From: Microvirga pakistanensis
Lineage (GTDB): Bacteria; Pseudomonadota; Alphaproteobacteria; Rhizobiales; Beijerinckiaceae
Direction of reading: 5' to 3'
Assembly: GCF_004458765.1 (NCBI RefSeq)
Contig: NZ_SPJX01000185.1
Span: forward strand, 1 to 54,191
Length of the DNA stretch: 54,191 nt
Shown here: piece after piece, positions 7,682 through 15,435 of the stretch
Layout: each line of letters opens with the position of its first letter
Numbering within the stretch: position 1 is the stretch's first letter
Made by a program: the position numbers and the translations under genes
The notes under the pieces: model-generated
The model's database searches: none
Seen by the model: the letters and a program-made list of their open reading frames with translations, nothing else
What the model was told of the DNA's origin: nothing

Positions 7682-9652
7682 TCAGGCGATCTTGCCTCCG
7701 CCCCGTTTGGTGATGACGAGCACCGAGGGACGCGTGGGCATGTTGTCCTTGAAGTCCGGCCAGCGGGTGATCGGATTCTCGAATGTGGAGGTTGCGCCTT
7801 CCTCCGCCTCGCCGGGATGCTGCACGGCCAGGAAGAGCGACTCGTCGTTCGGCGTGAAGAAGGGGCCGCACAGCTCGCCGCCGACGGGCACGCGGAAGAA
7901 GTGCTTCGAGGTGCCGCGCTTCTCTCCTTCGGTCTCGAGAGCCCAGAGACCGTCGGCCCGGCCGGTCGCCTTCGCGTTGTTGCCGTCGGTGGAGACCCAG
8001 AGGCGGCCCTGGCTGTCGATGGCGCAGTTGTCGGGCATGCCGAACCAACCGTTCTTGGTCGTCTCGGACGAGAAGGTCGCACCGACCGAGGCAACGGAGG
8101 GATCGCCGCACTTGACCAGGACTTCCCAGGTGAAGGTGGTCGCCGCGTGGTTGCCGCCCTCCGGCATCATCTCGACGATATGGCCGAAGGCGTTGTTGGC
8201 GCGCGGGTTCGCCGGGTCGACCTGATCTTCCTTACGACGCGTGTTGTTCGTCAGCATGACGTAGACACGGTTCGTTTGCGGATTGGCCTCGATGTCCTCG
8301 GGGCGATCCATCTTGGTCGCGCCGAGCAGATCAGCCGCCCGGCGGGTCTCGATCAGCACGTCGGCCTGGCTCTTGAAGCCATTGGCTTCGGTGAGGGGGC
8401 CCTGGCCGTGCACGACCGGCAGCCATACGCCGGTGCCGTCCGGATTGTACTTGGCGACGTAGAGGGTGCCCTCGTCGAGGAGGCCGAGATTGGCGGCCCG
8501 GTTCTGCGGATCGACCTTTCCGGCGGTCACGAACTTGTACACGTAGTCGAAGCGCTCGTCGTCGCCGAGATAGACCACGTAGCGGCCGTCGCTGTTCGTG
8601 ATGCCGGCCGCGCCCTCATGCTTGGTGCGTCCGAGCGCCGTGCGCTTCTTCGGCACGAAGGACGGATCGAACGGATCGATCTCGACCACCCAGCCGAAGC
8701 GGTTCGCCTCGTTCGGCTCCTTCACCAGGTCGAAACGATCATAGTACTTGCCCCAGGCATAGGCGGGCGTGCCGATGCCGTAGCGCTTGTAGTTCTTGGC
8801 TTCGGCGTGGTCGTCGGCAAGCTTGCCCCAGAAGTAGCCGTTGAAGTTCTCTTCGCAGCTCAGCCAGGTGCCCCAGGGGGTCACGCCGCCGGCGCAATTG
8901 TTGATCATGCCGTTCACCTTGCGGCCCGTGGCATCGGCAGAGGTCTTCATGCGGTCGTGACCGGCGGCGGGGCCGGTGATGTCCATCGGCGTCGCGGCCG
9001 TGATGCGGCGGTTGTACTTCGAGTCCTTGACCACCTGCCACCGGCCGCCGACACGGCGGATTTCGACGACGGCGCCCCCATGGGCGGCGATCTCGATATC
9101 CACGAGCTCCTTGGTCATCTTGCCGAAATTCGCGTCCTTGGCATCCTGGACGCCGACGCCGGGGAACATGAGTTCCTCGTTGGTGTACTCGTGGTTCGCC
9201 ACGAGCAGGCCGTGATCGGCCGAGCCGTCGAGCGGGATGAAGCCGATGAAGTCGGTGTTGTATCCGAACTGACGCGCCTGCTTCTCGGCAGTCTGGTTCA
9301 TGGGATCGAACTCGGGGGCATCCGCAAAGATCGGGTCGCCCCATCGCAGCAGCACCTGGGCATCATAACCCTCGGCGACGTGGTGCGTCTGGTCGACGCC
9401 GGCCTCGATCTCCTCGAAATCGAAGGCGGCCATCGTCGAGGCCTGCTTGGCGGGCTGCTCATTGGCCGCGAGCGCCCGCGAACCGAGGGTCGCGGAAATG
9501 GCCGCGACGGCGAGGGAGCCGCGCAGGAGATCACGCCGGTTGAAGCGCGTCGCGATGATCTCTCCCATCGTAAGATTCCCGGTCGGGTTGACCCCGACGT
9601 CGCCCGAATCCTCAAGCTCGCTTGCGCGAAGGCGAACCTTGTGCTCGTCCAT
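7682..9652 (-). CDS. phoX: PhoX-family alkaline phosphatase, Tat-exported
   Basis: A 656-residue periplasmic phosphatase of the PhoX/DUF839 family, which releases phosphate from organic phosphoesters with a calcium-iron centre. A long Tat signal carries RFNRRDLLRG (Arg39-Arg40) followed by a hydrophobic stretch ending near ALA. Family landmarks include the NHEYTNEE region, NNCAGGVTPWGTWLSCEENF, and a C-terminal WVSTDGN. The ATG at 9652 opens MDEHKVRLRASELED; the frame runs further upstream but over the divergent gene. A sequence resembling a Pho box lies 46 bases upstream, consistent with phosphate-starvation control. Confidence 0.93.
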   Translation of the reverse strand: MDEHKVRLRASELEDSGDVGVNPTGNLTMGEIIATRFNRRDLLRGSLAVAAISATLGSRALAANEQPAKQASTMAAFDFEEIEAGVDQTHHVAEGYDAQVLLRWGDPIFADAPEFDPMNQTAEKQARQFGYNTDFIGFIPLDGSADHGLLVANHEYTNEELMFPGVGVQDAKDANFGKMTKELVDIEIAAHGGAVVEIRRVGGRWQVVKDSKYNRRITAATPMDITGPAAGHDRMKTSADATGRKVNGMINNCAGGVTPWGTWLSCEENFNGYFWGKLADDHAEAKNYKRYGIGTPAYAWGKYYDRFDLVKEPNEANRFGWVVEIDPFDPSFVPKKRTALGRTKHEGAAGITNSDGRYVVYLGDDERFDYVYKFVTAGKVDPQNRAANLGLLDEGTLYVAKYNPDGTGVWLPVVHGQGPLTEANGFKSQADVLIETRRAADLLGATKMDRPEDIEANPQTNRVYVMLTNNTRRKEDQVDPANPRANNAFGHIVEMMPEGGNHAATTFTWEVLVKCGDPSVASVGATFSSETTKNGWFGMPDNCAIDSQGRLWVSTDGNNAKATGRADGLWALETEGEKRGTSKHFFRVPVGGELCGPFFTPNDESLFLAVQHPGEAEEGATSTFENPITRWPDFKDNMPTRPSVLVITKRGGGKIA

Positions 9653-9697
9653 ATGGCTTCTCCGTCTTGTGTGACGTATGGGCCTTAGGACGGTTCT

Positions 9698-9715
9698 ATG
9701 TAAGCTGCGTGACAG
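9698..9715 (-). promoter_or_regulatory. candidate PhoB-binding site (Pho box) upstream of phoX
   Basis: Read on the minus strand the site is CTGTCAC-GCAG-CTTACAT. Half-site 1 matches CTGTCAY fully and half-site 2 matches CTGTCAT at five of seven positions, with the expected 11-base period. It lies 46 bases before the phoX start codon. Confidence 0.6.
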
Positions 9716-9775
9716 GGTGGGGCCGCCGGACGATTGCCGGGGACAGGACGCGCCGGATCGTGTATGGATCGACCC

Positions 9776-10033
9776 ATGACCGACGATAGCTCCACCCTCC
9801 GTCTCCAGCTGGCCGATCAATGGCAGAAGCTCGCCATCGAGCTGATCAAGAAGGGCCTGCCGGCCGACATCATATTCGAGTCCCTGCTCACGGTGGGACT
9901 CGCCGGCCAGGTCGAGGTGCTCGGCAAGGAGGTCGCCGCCGCTCGTCTTGCCGCCATCGCCGAACAACTGTCCGAGCAGGTCCGGCAGCAGAAGGAGGCT
10001 TTGCAGGAAGCCTCCAGCGCGACGAAGAACTGA
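9776..10033 (+). CDS. hypothetical small helical protein
   Basis: An 85-residue, mostly alpha-helical protein of unknown function. It has no signal peptide or membrane segment; the C-terminal half (EVLGKEVAAARLAAIAEQLS and onward, Gln/Glu/Ala-rich) looks like a coiled coil. The ATG at 9776 is preferred, but an in-frame ATG at 9764 is possible; neither has a strong ribosome-binding site. It is divergent from phoX and shares that intergenic region. Confidence 0.6.
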   Translation: MTDDSSTLRLQLADQWQKLAIELIKKGLPADIIFESLLTVGLAGQVEVLGKEVAAARLAAIAEQLSEQVRQQKEALQEASSATKN

Positions 10034-10154
10034 ACCGGAAACGTCGGAAGCCCCACCTCAAAAAAGTCGCCGGACATGCCCCGCCCGTGCAACGCCTCGC
10101 CAGATTGCAGCGTTAGGCTGACAAGCCTTCGTCAAACCTTGAGGTGATGTCCTC

Positions 10155-10583
10155 ATGCAGCCGGCACTCGATAGCAATACCCTGGACCGTTTGATCTCTC
10201 TCGGCCGCGAGCGGGGACATCTCACCACGGAGGATCTTCGAGCCAGTCTGCCTATCGACAACATGAGCGCGGAGGACATCGCGCTGGTCGTGGTTCATCT
10301 CGAAGAAACCGGGGTGCCGGTGGACCTCGAGGAGAGCCTCCTGTCCTCCCCTTCGAAGCCTGCGGCGTTGCCCAGGCAGAGCGCCGAGATCATTCCCTTT
10401 CCGGGACCGCGCGCCAGACCCAAGCCCGTGAAGGAGAAGCCGCTGCAGCCGGCGAAGCCTGCACCTTCGGAATCCCGTCAGGAAGCGTCCGGGATCACCG
10501 CCCCTGCCCATTGGATGATCGTCGGAGCCGGGGTGTTCGCCTTCGCGGTCGTCTCGCTCGTCATCTTCGCGACGGCCGGCTGA
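10155..10583 (+). CDS. sigma-70 region 1.1-like protein with C-terminal membrane anchor
   Basis: A 142-residue protein. Residues about 9-62 (LDRLISLGRERGHLTTEDLR, then LP-x-DNMSAEDI, ending GVPVDLEE) closely follow the pattern of region 1.1 of housekeeping sigma-70 factors, which blocks promoter DNA binding by free sigma. No region 1.2-4 follows. Instead there is a Pro/Lys/Arg-rich linker (about 65-110) and one hydrophobic segment at about 120-140 (MIVGAGVFAFAVVSLVIF). The topology suggests a cytosolic 1.1-like domain tethered to the membrane. Its role is unknown; sequestration or regulation of RNA polymerase is speculation. It converges with the DUF882 gene with six bases between stop codons. 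Confidence 0.8.
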   Translation: MQPALDSNTLDRLISLGRERGHLTTEDLRASLPIDNMSAEDIALVVVHLEETGVPVDLEESLLSSPSKPAALPRQSAEIIPFPGPRARPKPVKEKPLQPAKPAPSESRQEASGITAPAHWMIVGAGVFAFAVVSLVIFATAG

Positions 10584-10589
10584 GGCCGA

Positions 10590-11810
10590 TCAGCCAGCTT
10601 TCGCCCACAGATTGCTGGGAGCTTTCTGCTGCTCAAGCCGCGGAAGAGGCTTGATCGCCGGGCCCGTGAAACGTCCGGTGCTCAGATCGTCCAGCGCCCC
10701 CGACGTGAAACCGGTGTCGAGCAACGCGGTCTTCGGCTCGAACAGCGAGCGGACGGCGGCTTTCACGTTGTATCCGAGGATCGGCTCGAAGGTGGCTGTC
10801 GCCTTTCCGGCCATCTGGGTGGCGTGCGAAACCCGGACCGGCGGGACCGGTGGTTCCGCCGCCGCCACCTGGCGCACCAGGTCCTGGGGCCGTTGCGGCG
10901 GAAGCGGAGCATGCGGCGCGGCAATTTCGGGCGCCGCCGATGCCACCACGATCGGCTGCTGAGCCGGCGTCTGCGGCTGCTGTTGCGGCTGCGGTTTCCG
11001 TCCAAAGACGTTCGCCAGAAGGGAGCCGATCGATCCACCGCCGGCGGAGGCCTGTTGGGCAAGGGCGGCGTTGCGGGCGGCGATCTGAGTTCTGGCCTGT
11101 TCATATCCCGGCAACGGCTTGCCGTTTGCGGGAAGATGCGCCGTGTTCCCATCGGGGAAGAGGCGCGCGAGCTGTTGCTGCGACATGCGCGGCCAGGCAC
11201 GCACGTTGCCCGTGTCCACATGCACGAAGTCGGACGAACCGTAGTATCCGACGCCGCCATATTGCAGGCGCATGGCGATTTCGCGGAGCCGGGCGGTGGG
11301 AACGTCCGGCAGGCGGATGTCCATGGCCTTGCCGAGCGTATGCTGGCTGTTCTCGGCCACACCGCTCGACCGGCGACGCAGGGCGGAGTTGGTCTCCGGA
11401 GAGCGGTAGGACGAGATGATGTGGATCGGCTGTCGCGATCCGGACTCGCGATAGACCTCCCACAGGACGTCGAAGAGGCGCGGGTCCATGCGCGCGGGCT
11501 TGTCGTTGCGCCAGTCGCGCAGGAACCAGTTGAGCTGGCCGAGAGCCTGATCGTCGTATTGCCCGTTCCGGCGGAAGGTGACCGTAATGGTATCCTGGCG
11601 GTGGGTATGGACGAAGCTCAAGGTCCGTGTCTCGCCATCGGCCCGGACGGTCGGATTCCAGGGATAAAAGGCAAGCAGCCCGGCCGCAGCGGCAAGACAA
11701 TAAGCAATCTTCAGGTTTTTCTTCCTGTCATGCTCGCCATCGTCTGCGAGCACACGCGCCGCATGATTCCTGCCGAACGACCGTTCCGGTCGGGCGATGA
11801 TGTCCCGCAT
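10590..11810 (-). CDS. DUF882/YcbK-type peptidoglycan endopeptidase (MepK-like)
   Basis: A 406-residue envelope protein. After a hydrophobic export signal (about 34-50, LKIAYCLAAAAGLLAFY) comes the DUF882 domain (about 60-210). It has the M15-type zinc ligands in SSYRSPETNSALRR, S-Q-H-T-L-G-K-A-M-D and DFVHVDTG, the H-x6-D...H pattern. Family members such as E. coli MepK cut peptidoglycan cross-links, especially 3-3 bonds. The C-terminal half is Gln/Pro/Ala-rich and low in complexity. The ATG at 11810 has only a weak ribosome-binding site, so the exact start is uncertain. The neighbour upstream on the same strand is a YkuD L,D-transpeptidase, which makes 3-3 bonds. Confidence 0.85.
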   Translation of the reverse strand: MRDIIARPERSFGRNHAARVLADDGEHDRKKNLKIAYCLAAAAGLLAFYPWNPTVRADGETRTLSFVHTHRQDTITVTFRRNGQYDDQALGQLNWFLRDWRNDKPARMDPRLFDVLWEVYRESGSRQPIHIISSYRSPETNSALRRRSSGVAENSQHTLGKAMDIRLPDVPTARLREIAMRLQYGGVGYYGSSDFVHVDTGNVRAWPRMSQQQLARLFPDGNTAHLPANGKPLPGYEQARTQIAARNAALAQQASAGGGSIGSLLANVFGRKPQPQQQPQTPAQQPIVVASAAPEIAAPHAPLPPQRPQDLVRQVAAAEPPVPPVRVSHATQMAGKATATFEPILGYNVKAAVRSLFEPKTALLDTGFTSGALDDLSTGRFTGPAIKPLPRLEQQKAPSNLWAKAG

Positions 11811-11895
11811 TTTGGTTTTGTCCCGCTACCCTTACGCAAGGTTTGGCGGTCAACCATGGCAAAAATAGGCTTAATACTTCGTTCTCTCCCGCCTC

Positions 11896-11947
11896 GAGCA
11901 CCGGGCCCAAAAGTGGATTTGCACCTTTGGGGCCCAATCCGATGCTC
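11896..11947. repeat. palindromic intergenic repeat, copy A
   Basis: A 52-base imperfect palindrome (ends GAGCACCGGGCCC and GGGCCCAATCCGATGCTC) whose reverse complement closely matches the repeat at 43257-43307. It lies just past the YkuD gene's stop codon and before the DUF882 gene, where it could act as a transcript-stabilising or terminating hairpin. Confidence 0.75.
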
Positions 11948-11953
11948 AATGGG

Positions 11954-12658
11954 CTAGGAGGCCCGTGCCGAATGCTGGCCGCGCCTGCCTCCTGGGGAAC
12001 CGAGAACGACCACCTTCGCGCCCAGAGGCGTGTGATTGTAGAGATCGATCACGTCCTGATTGATCATGCGGATGCATCCGGACGAAACATTGGTGCCGAT
12101 GGTCCAAGGCTCGAAGGTGCCATGGATGCGGTAGAGGGTATCCTTGTTGCCCTGCCAGAGATACATGGCCCTGGCGCCGAGCGGATTGCCCGGGCCCCCA
12201 GGCATGCCGGGACCGCCCGGCAGCTCGCCCATCTGCTCCATCAGCTCGGGCTGGCGCCCGAACATCTCCTTGGGCGGATACCAGTCGGGCCATTCCTGCT
12301 TGTCCTTGATCACGGCCGTTCCGGACCAGCCGAAGCCGGAGCGACCCACGCCGACCCCATAGCGGACGGCCATGCCGTCCCGGAGCACCAGGTAGAGATA
12401 GCGGCTTCGCGGATCGACCACGATGGTGCCGGGCGCTTCGCTTGTCCCGTAGGAAACGACCCGGCGCAAATAGTTAGGATCGATCCGCGAGAGATCGACG
12501 CCAGGGATCGGGTAGAGATCGTCGTCGATGGGCGCGTACATCGCCTGGTAGGCCGAGCGCGGTATGGCCTGCTGGGCGTGGCTCGGGCCGGCCGGAAGGC
12601 TGGAGCAAACGGCGGCGGCCGGGAGACCGAGAACAAAGGCGCGTCGGTTGAGATCCAT
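11954..12658 (-). CDS. YkuD-family L,D-transpeptidase
   Basis: A 234-residue exported enzyme that forms 3-3 peptidoglycan cross-links or attaches proteins to the wall. Residues 1-28 are a signal peptide with a Tat-like start (MDLNRRAFVLGLPAAA) ending near AQ. The YkuD domain (about 75-225) ends in the catalytic signature: H-G-T then S-S-G-C-I-R-M, with the Cys nucleophile. A Gly/Pro-rich insert (GELPGGPGMPGGPGNPLG) sits just before the active site. The ATG has GGGGAGAG upstream. It is divergent from the DUF2726 gene (144 bases between). Confidence 0.92.
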   Translation of the reverse strand: MDLNRRAFVLGLPAAAVCSSLPAGPSHAQQAIPRSAYQAMYAPIDDDLYPIPGVDLSRIDPNYLRRVVSYGTSEAPGTIVVDPRSRYLYLVLRDGMAVRYGVGVGRSGFGWSGTAVIKDKQEWPDWYPPKEMFGRQPELMEQMGELPGGPGMPGGPGNPLGARAMYLWQGNKDTLYRIHGTFEPWTIGTNVSSGCIRMINQDVIDLYNHTPLGAKVVVLGSPGGRRGQHSARAS

Positions 12659-12802
12659 CGTCACTCTCCCCAGGGCTCTAACGTGGCAATAAGAAGACGC
12701 GGGACCAGGGCGCTCGGTTTCATGAACTCTGGCCTGTCCTGTGGACATAGCCGAGATTCCTGACATACGGGCGGAAGAACGCGGGACCAGCAGGGAGAAC
12801 CG

Positions 12803-13264
12803 ATGATCCAAAACATGTCCTGGGCGTGGCTCGGCGGCATCACGCTGCTCGTCGTGGCCTTCATCGCGGCTCTGATTTGGGTCCGCCGGGTGCGCTATCG
12901 CCGCACGTCCGTCATGACGGCGAACGAGCGCGAGTTCCATCAGCGCCTGCTCCAGGCGCTCCCCGATTGCGAGATCTGGCCTCAGGTGCCGCTCCTGGCT
13001 CTCCTGCGGCCCGACGCGCGGGAGGGCAGCCGCACGTTCTGGGTCGCCTTCAAGCAGATCTCGAACACGCGGGTCGACTGGGTGATCGCCCGCGACATGG
13101 AGGTGATTGCCCTGATCGAGCTGGACGACCGCTCCCACAATGCGAAGCGCGATGCCAAACGCGATCAGATCCTCAAGTCCTGCGGCTATCGGGTGGTGCG
13201 GTTCCAATCCAACAAGCGCCCTGGTCCCGACCAGATTCATGACGCTGTTTTCGGCGCCCGATGA
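12803..13264 (+). CDS. membrane-anchored DUF2726 (nuclease-fold) protein
   Basis: A 153-residue protein. Residues 8-28 form one transmembrane helix (WLGGITLLVVAFIAALIWV), followed by a basic stop-transfer stretch. The rest matches DUF2726, which resembles restriction-endonuclease-like folds: VDWVIARDMEVIALIELDD, R-S-H-N-A-K-R-D-A-K-R-D, then CGYRVVRF. Candidate acidic residues lie in the VDWVI and IELDD strands. The likely topology puts the domain in the cytosol. DUF2726 is often joined to other domains; here it is only tethered to the membrane. Function unknown. The convergent neighbour is an RNase Z-like hydrolase, seven bases between stops. Confidence 0.85.
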   Translation: MIQNMSWAWLGGITLLVVAFIAALIWVRRVRYRRTSVMTANEREFHQRLLQALPDCEIWPQVPLLALLRPDAREGSRTFWVAFKQISNTRVDWVIARDMEVIALIELDDRSHNAKRDAKRDQILKSCGYRVVRFQSNKRPGPDQIHDAVFGAR

Positions 13265-13270
13265 GAGGTC

Positions 13271-14281
13271 TCACGCCGTCAGGGACCGGGTCCTGCCGCT
13301 CGTGAAGCTCTCGAAGGCTTCCTGCGGCAGGGCATCGGGTTCGGCGAGATAGCGCGCCGAATGGTGGAACGGCGTCAGGTGACGGACTCCGGCCTCGCGG
13401 GCAAGAGCGCCCGCCTCCCAGGCGGTCAGGTGGCATGAGGCCTCGGCGAGGTGCCGGTCGCGTTCCAGGAACACCGCCTCGATGAACAACTGGTCCGCCC
13501 TGTCGATCAGTTTGAGAATTCTGTCGCGGTTCCGCACATGGGGCGCTGCGTCGGTAACGTAGGCGACGACCTGGCCCGGGGCCACGCGCAGGGCGCGATG
13601 CTTCAGGTCGCCCAACCTGATGGTCTGGTTGTCGGACACGACGATCCGATGCTCGTCCGGCATTCCACGGCGCACGGCTCCCTTGGCCTCGTTCAGCCAG
13701 GACCCCGGCGGCAGCCCCATCTCGGCAAGCACTCCGCGCCAGACATTGACCTGCATCACCTCCTTCAGCGCGAACGCCAGGGAGGGGATGCCATGGTCGA
13801 GCGCAACGCACTCGATGGTGAAATCCGCTTCCGCCCAGGCGACCCCTCCGGGGAATTCCGGCGGTTCCACATCGCGCCGCGCAAACGCTTCGCGGGCATG
13901 GAATTCGATGCCCTTGACGAGGCGCAGGCCGTCGTAATCGAGGGCGCGAAGGCAGAAATCGACCGAGTTCTCGTCGAGCAGGTTCCAGGTGAAGCTGCGG
14001 ATGCGATGCTCGACCTGATCGGCGAAACCGGGCGGTCCGATCATGACGAGCGGTGAGGGCCGGTGCAGGCACAATCTGAACAGGCGGTCGAACCCGGCGA
14101 TGTGATCCACGTGGGTGTGAGAGACGAAGACATGGCTGACCCGCAGGAGCTCGCGCGACGACAGCGCGCTCACGTCGCCGAGATCGAAAAGGATCGCCCG
14201 GCGACCATACCGGAAATCGAGGTAGACGCCTGGATCGCTGAAGGGATCGTTCACGAGGCGGGGTTGAACAAGCCAGGACAT
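13271..14281 (-). CDS. metallo-beta-lactamase-fold hydrolase, RNase Z-like
   Basis: A 336-residue cytosolic MBL-fold protein. The zinc signature HTHVDH occurs at about residue 55, followed by a later Asp/His pair (AYVTDAAPH), DHGIPSLAF, and the C-terminal LTPFHHS His that RNase Z-like enzymes have. True RNase Z matures tRNA 3' ends, but many relatives act on other substrates, and CCA is encoded in the one tRNA here. The ATG at 14281 has only a weak ribosome-binding site. The protein ends seven bases from the stop of the convergent DUF2726 gene. Confidence 0.85.
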   Translation of the reverse strand: MSWLVQPRLVNDPFSDPGVYLDFRYGRRAILFDLGDVSALSSRELLRVSHVFVSHTHVDHIAGFDRLFRLCLHRPSPLVMIGPPGFADQVEHRIRSFTWNLLDENSVDFCLRALDYDGLRLVKGIEFHAREAFARRDVEPPEFPGGVAWAEADFTIECVALDHGIPSLAFALKEVMQVNVWRGVLAEMGLPPGSWLNEAKGAVRRGMPDEHRIVVSDNQTIRLGDLKHRALRVAPGQVVAYVTDAAPHVRNRDRILKLIDRADQLFIEAVFLERDRHLAEASCHLTAWEAGALAREAGVRHLTPFHHSARYLAEPDALPQEAFESFTSGRTRSLTA

Positions 14282-14322
14282 GGAGGGCCAACGAGGCCGC
14301 CGGCCCAGTGTTCCCGAGGGTG

Positions 14323-14802
14323 TCAGAGCGGTTCGTTGCCCTTATAGCGAGCGAAGGAACGCTGGCCAGACGGGCCGAAGAGGACGACCTCGAAGGTCTG
14401 CGGCTCCATGTCCGGGACTTCCATTCCAGGGGAGCCTGCCGGCATCCCGGGTACCGCAAGTCCCCTGGCGTGGGGCTGCTCGGCGAGAAGCCGCTTGATG
14501 GCGTCGGCAGGCACATGACCCTCGATCACGTAGCGATCGATTTCAGCCGTGTGGCATGAGGCCAGGTTCTGCGGAACGCCTAGACGGGCCTTCACGCGGC
14601 TGATATCGGGCGTTTCGACAACCTCGATGCTAAATCCTGCCGACCGGATATGCTCGACCCAGGCGCTGCAGCAGCCGCAGCTGGGATCCTTGGTCACCAC
14701 CATCCTGCGGGGGGCGTCCGCCGCAGCGGTGCGGAACGCAAAAGGTGAGGCGATGAGCGTTGCCAGAACTGCCCTCCGGCAGATCGTCGCGTTGGAGTGC
14801 AT
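14323..14802 (-). CDS. DUF411 metal-binding exported protein
   Basis: A 159-residue protein of the DUF411 family, which is linked with copper handling in many bacteria. Residues 1-28 are a signal peptide (ICRRAVLATLIASPFAF) ending near AAA. The metal motif KDPSCGCCSAWVEH carries three cysteines, followed by C-H-T (LASCHTAEI), GHVPADAI, and GLAVPGMPAGSPGM with Met residues. The start ATG has a strong AAGGAGG site. It lies just downstream of the caa3 oxidase operon on the same strand, 81 bases past the cytochrome c gene; a link to copper supply is plausible but not proven. Confidence 0.9.
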   Translation of the reverse strand: MHSNATICRRAVLATLIASPFAFRTAAADAPRRMVVTKDPSCGCCSAWVEHIRSAGFSIEVVETPDISRVKARLGVPQNLASCHTAEIDRYVIEGHVPADAIKRLLAEQPHARGLAVPGMPAGSPGMEVPDMEPQTFEVVLFGPSGQRSFARYKGNEPL

Positions 14803-14883
14803 GATCGAACCTCCTTCGAGCCATATCGCCATGATCTGGACCCTCCCGGAATGGCAAGGTCAAGTACGAACGGCTAGAGGCAC

Positions 14884-15435
14884 CTACCGTAGGGAATAGA
14901 GATAGGCTGCCACATCTCGTGCCTCTCCGGTCGAGATCCCGGTAACGGGCATCGCCGTTCTCGGGTTCACATCCCGCGGGTTGGCGATCCAGCGGATCAG
15001 GTTGTCCGGCGAGTTGGGCAACATGCCGGCCACATAGACCCGGCGGGAGATGGAGTTGAGCCGAGGCCCGACGAGACCGTTCGCCCGGGAGATTCCGGGA
15101 ATGGTGTGGCAGCCGGCACAGCCGTAGCGGATGATGTGATCTTCGGCCCGGTGGAGATCCCCTCCCGTCATGGCCTCGGCGAGCTGCTCCCGCTCGCGCA
15201 TGTCCCTGTAGGCAAAGCCCCCGTAACCGACAGCCCCTACCACCAGCAGGAGAACGAACGCGATGAAGGCGCTGCGCGGCAGCCTGTAGGGCGCTTGGAC
15301 GAAGGGAGCGATCGCGCCTTCGGGCGCCGTGGCTTGCCTTGTGCGCTGTGGCTGCCCTGCGCGCTTGGCCAGGGAATAGCCGACGGCGACCGCCCCAAGC
15401 GCCGAGAAGATCGTTCTACCGAGGAAGCGGGGCAT
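14884..15435 (-). CDS. membrane-anchored c-type cytochrome
   Basis: A 183-residue protein. The first about 54 residues are basic and Pro/Ala-rich; one membrane helix spans about 55-76 (SAFIAFVLLLVVGAVGYGG). The C-terminal domain is a class I cytochrome c: C106-A-G-C109-H110, and Met162 in TAMPVTG as the likely axial ligand. It is the last gene of the alcohol dehydrogenase-caa3 run and its start overlaps the ctaG stop by 20 bases. It probably carries electrons to the oxidase at the periplasmic face. Confidence 0.9.
   Translation of the reverse strand: MPRFLGRTIFSALGAVAVGYSLAKRAGQPQRTRQATAPEGAIAPFVQAPYRLPRSAFIAFVLLLVVGAVGYGGFAYRDMREREQLAEAMTGGDLHRAEDHIIRYGCAGCHTIPGISRANGLVGPRLNSISRRVYVAGMLPNSPDNLIRWIANPRDVNPRTAMPVTGISTGEARDVAAYLYSLR

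Noticed and set aside
7817..9688. 623-residue plus-strand frame opposite phoX
   Set aside because: No domain, His/Arg/Val-rich shadow of a confirmed PhoX gene.
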